Shown in pieces: positions 6,101-6,519 of a stretch of 6,519 nt of DNA; the first letter of the stretch is position 1; every line of letters begins with the position of its first letter. This stretch comes from Pseudomonadota bacterium (GTDB lineage Bacteria > Pseudomonadota > Gammaproteobacteria > Burkholderiales > Burkholderiaceae_B). Below the pieces are notes generated by a model. That model was not told the origin of the DNA, did not search any database, and saw only the letters and a program-made list of their open reading frames with translations. A program made the translations under genes and the position numbers. Location: NCBI GenBank assembly GCA_023432075.1, contig JAEYVD010000643.1, positions 1 to 6,519 on the forward strand. Direction: 5' to 3'.

Positions 6101-6135
6101 GATGGGATTCCAGGGCTTGCAAGTCGCCCCATCAT
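6099..6135 (-). repeat. Inverted repeat covering the start codon of the PQQ enzyme gene
   Basis: ATGATGGG (6099-6106) and CCCATCAT (6128-6135) are perfect 8-bp arms 21 bases apart. On the minus strand the second arm in the transcript includes the A and T of the ATG start, and the weak GGAAT Shine-Dalgarno candidate lies in the loop. A perfect 8-base palindrome, CTTGCAAG (6116-6123), sits inside the loop. The layout could lower translation initiation. There is no T tract, so it is not a terminator of the stress-protein gene. Confidence 0.4.
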
Positions 6136-6147
6136 ACCCAGGCGGGC

Positions 6148-6519
6148 TTACTTCACCAGCGTGACCGGCACCTGCGCCAGCTGCACCACCTGATTGGCCA
6201 CCGAGCCGATCAGGATGTTGGTCAGCTTGCCGTTGCCGCGCGTGCCCATGACGATGCGGGCGCAGCCGTGGTCCTGCGCATAGCCGGCGATTTCGGCCGG
6301 CGCGTTGCCAAAGACCACGTGGCTGACGTAGTCCACGCCGGCCGCGTCCAGCATCTTGCGCGCGGCTTCCGTGGCTTCGCGGCCTTCGCGGGCATAGAAG
6401 TCGTCGATCATGTCCTGCGTGATCAGGCGCGACAACCCGGCGCGCCCGCGCGGCGGCGTCTGGATGTTGATGAGGTGGATGCGCGCGGATGTTGCGCCCT
6501 GCGCCAGGCGGCGGGCATA
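6148..6519 (-). CDS. Universal stress protein (UspA family), N-terminus beyond the window
   Basis: The window holds 123 residues and the TAA stop; the frame is open to the right edge (first visible residues [20 protein letters not shown]). Usp proteins have about 140-150 residues, so some 20 to 25 are missing, including the first beta strand. The visible part shows the second strand [10 protein letters not shown], a long helical region, [19 protein letters not shown], and the nucleotide-binding signature [15 protein letters not shown], which fits G-x2-G-x9-G-S of the ATP-binding Usp class. It ends with the dimer strand VPVTLVK. Such cytoplasmic proteins bind ATP and support survival under starvation or low oxygen; the specific role cannot be told. 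A TTG codon at 6435-6433 is not the true start, since family sequence continues upstream of it. The gene may be co-transcribed with the PQQ enzyme gene 47 bases downstream. Confidence 0.9.
   Translation of the reverse strand, partial: YARRLAQGATSARIHLINIQTPPRGRAGLSRLITQDMIDDFYAREGREATEAARKMLDAAGVDYVSHVVFGNAPAEIAGYAQDHGCARIVMGTRGNGKLTNILIGSVANQVVQLAQVPVTLVK

Noticed and set aside
6433..6435. TTG start giving a 95-residue stress protein
   Set aside because: Usp-like sequence, including the strand IHLINIQ, continues upstream in the same frame to the window edge, so the gene is longer and simply cut by the edge.

Overview
The window is high-GC DNA, very likely from a betaproteobacterium. The gene content and protein style resemble the Bordetella/Achromobacter group (Alcaligenaceae). 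This is a judgement from recalled protein families and base composition, not from a database search. It holds seven protein-coding loci: five read on the minus strand from roughly 950 to the right edge, one starts at the left edge on the minus strand, and a small two-frame locus on the plus strand sits between them.

Left part (1-951). The 5' end of a GNAT acetyltransferase leaves the window on the left. A 240-base divergent intergenic region separates it from a hipB-like antitoxin gene (330-626). An in-frame remnant of hipA follows (574-951); it keeps what looks like the C-terminal end of the toxin and lacks the kinase core. The region is clearly poorer in GC than the rest (hand count 29/60 for 241-300 and 27/60 for 301-360, against 47/60 for 1801-1860). 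It reads as an acquired toxin-antitoxin locus that has decayed or been trimmed. Its 3' end overlaps the 3' end of the next gene on the opposite strand.

Middle part (935-3879). A translationally coupled pair on the minus strand encodes a DUF1800 protein followed by a Tat-signal DUF1501 protein, joined by an ATGA stop/start overlap. Such pairs recur in many bacteria, but no biochemical role is established for them as far as I know.

Right part (3999-6519). Three minus-strand genes follow one another: a universal stress protein (5' end beyond the window), a PQQ-dependent sugar dehydrogenase-like lipoprotein, and a short-chain dehydrogenase (SDR) of a divergent subgroup without the usual YxxxK active site. 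The gaps are 47 and 80 bases, so they may be partly co-transcribed, though a good -10 element lies in front of the SDR gene. A hairpin with a short T tract after the SDR gene probably separates this group from the DUF1800-DUF1501 pair.

No RNA genes, CRISPR arrays, insertion sequences or phage genes were recognised. Most of the window is ordinary chromosomal content. The points most worth a second look are the internally deleted hipA, the convergent overlap, the SDR active site, the compound inverted repeat at 3911-3946, and the inverted repeat covering the start codon of the PQQ enzyme gene.
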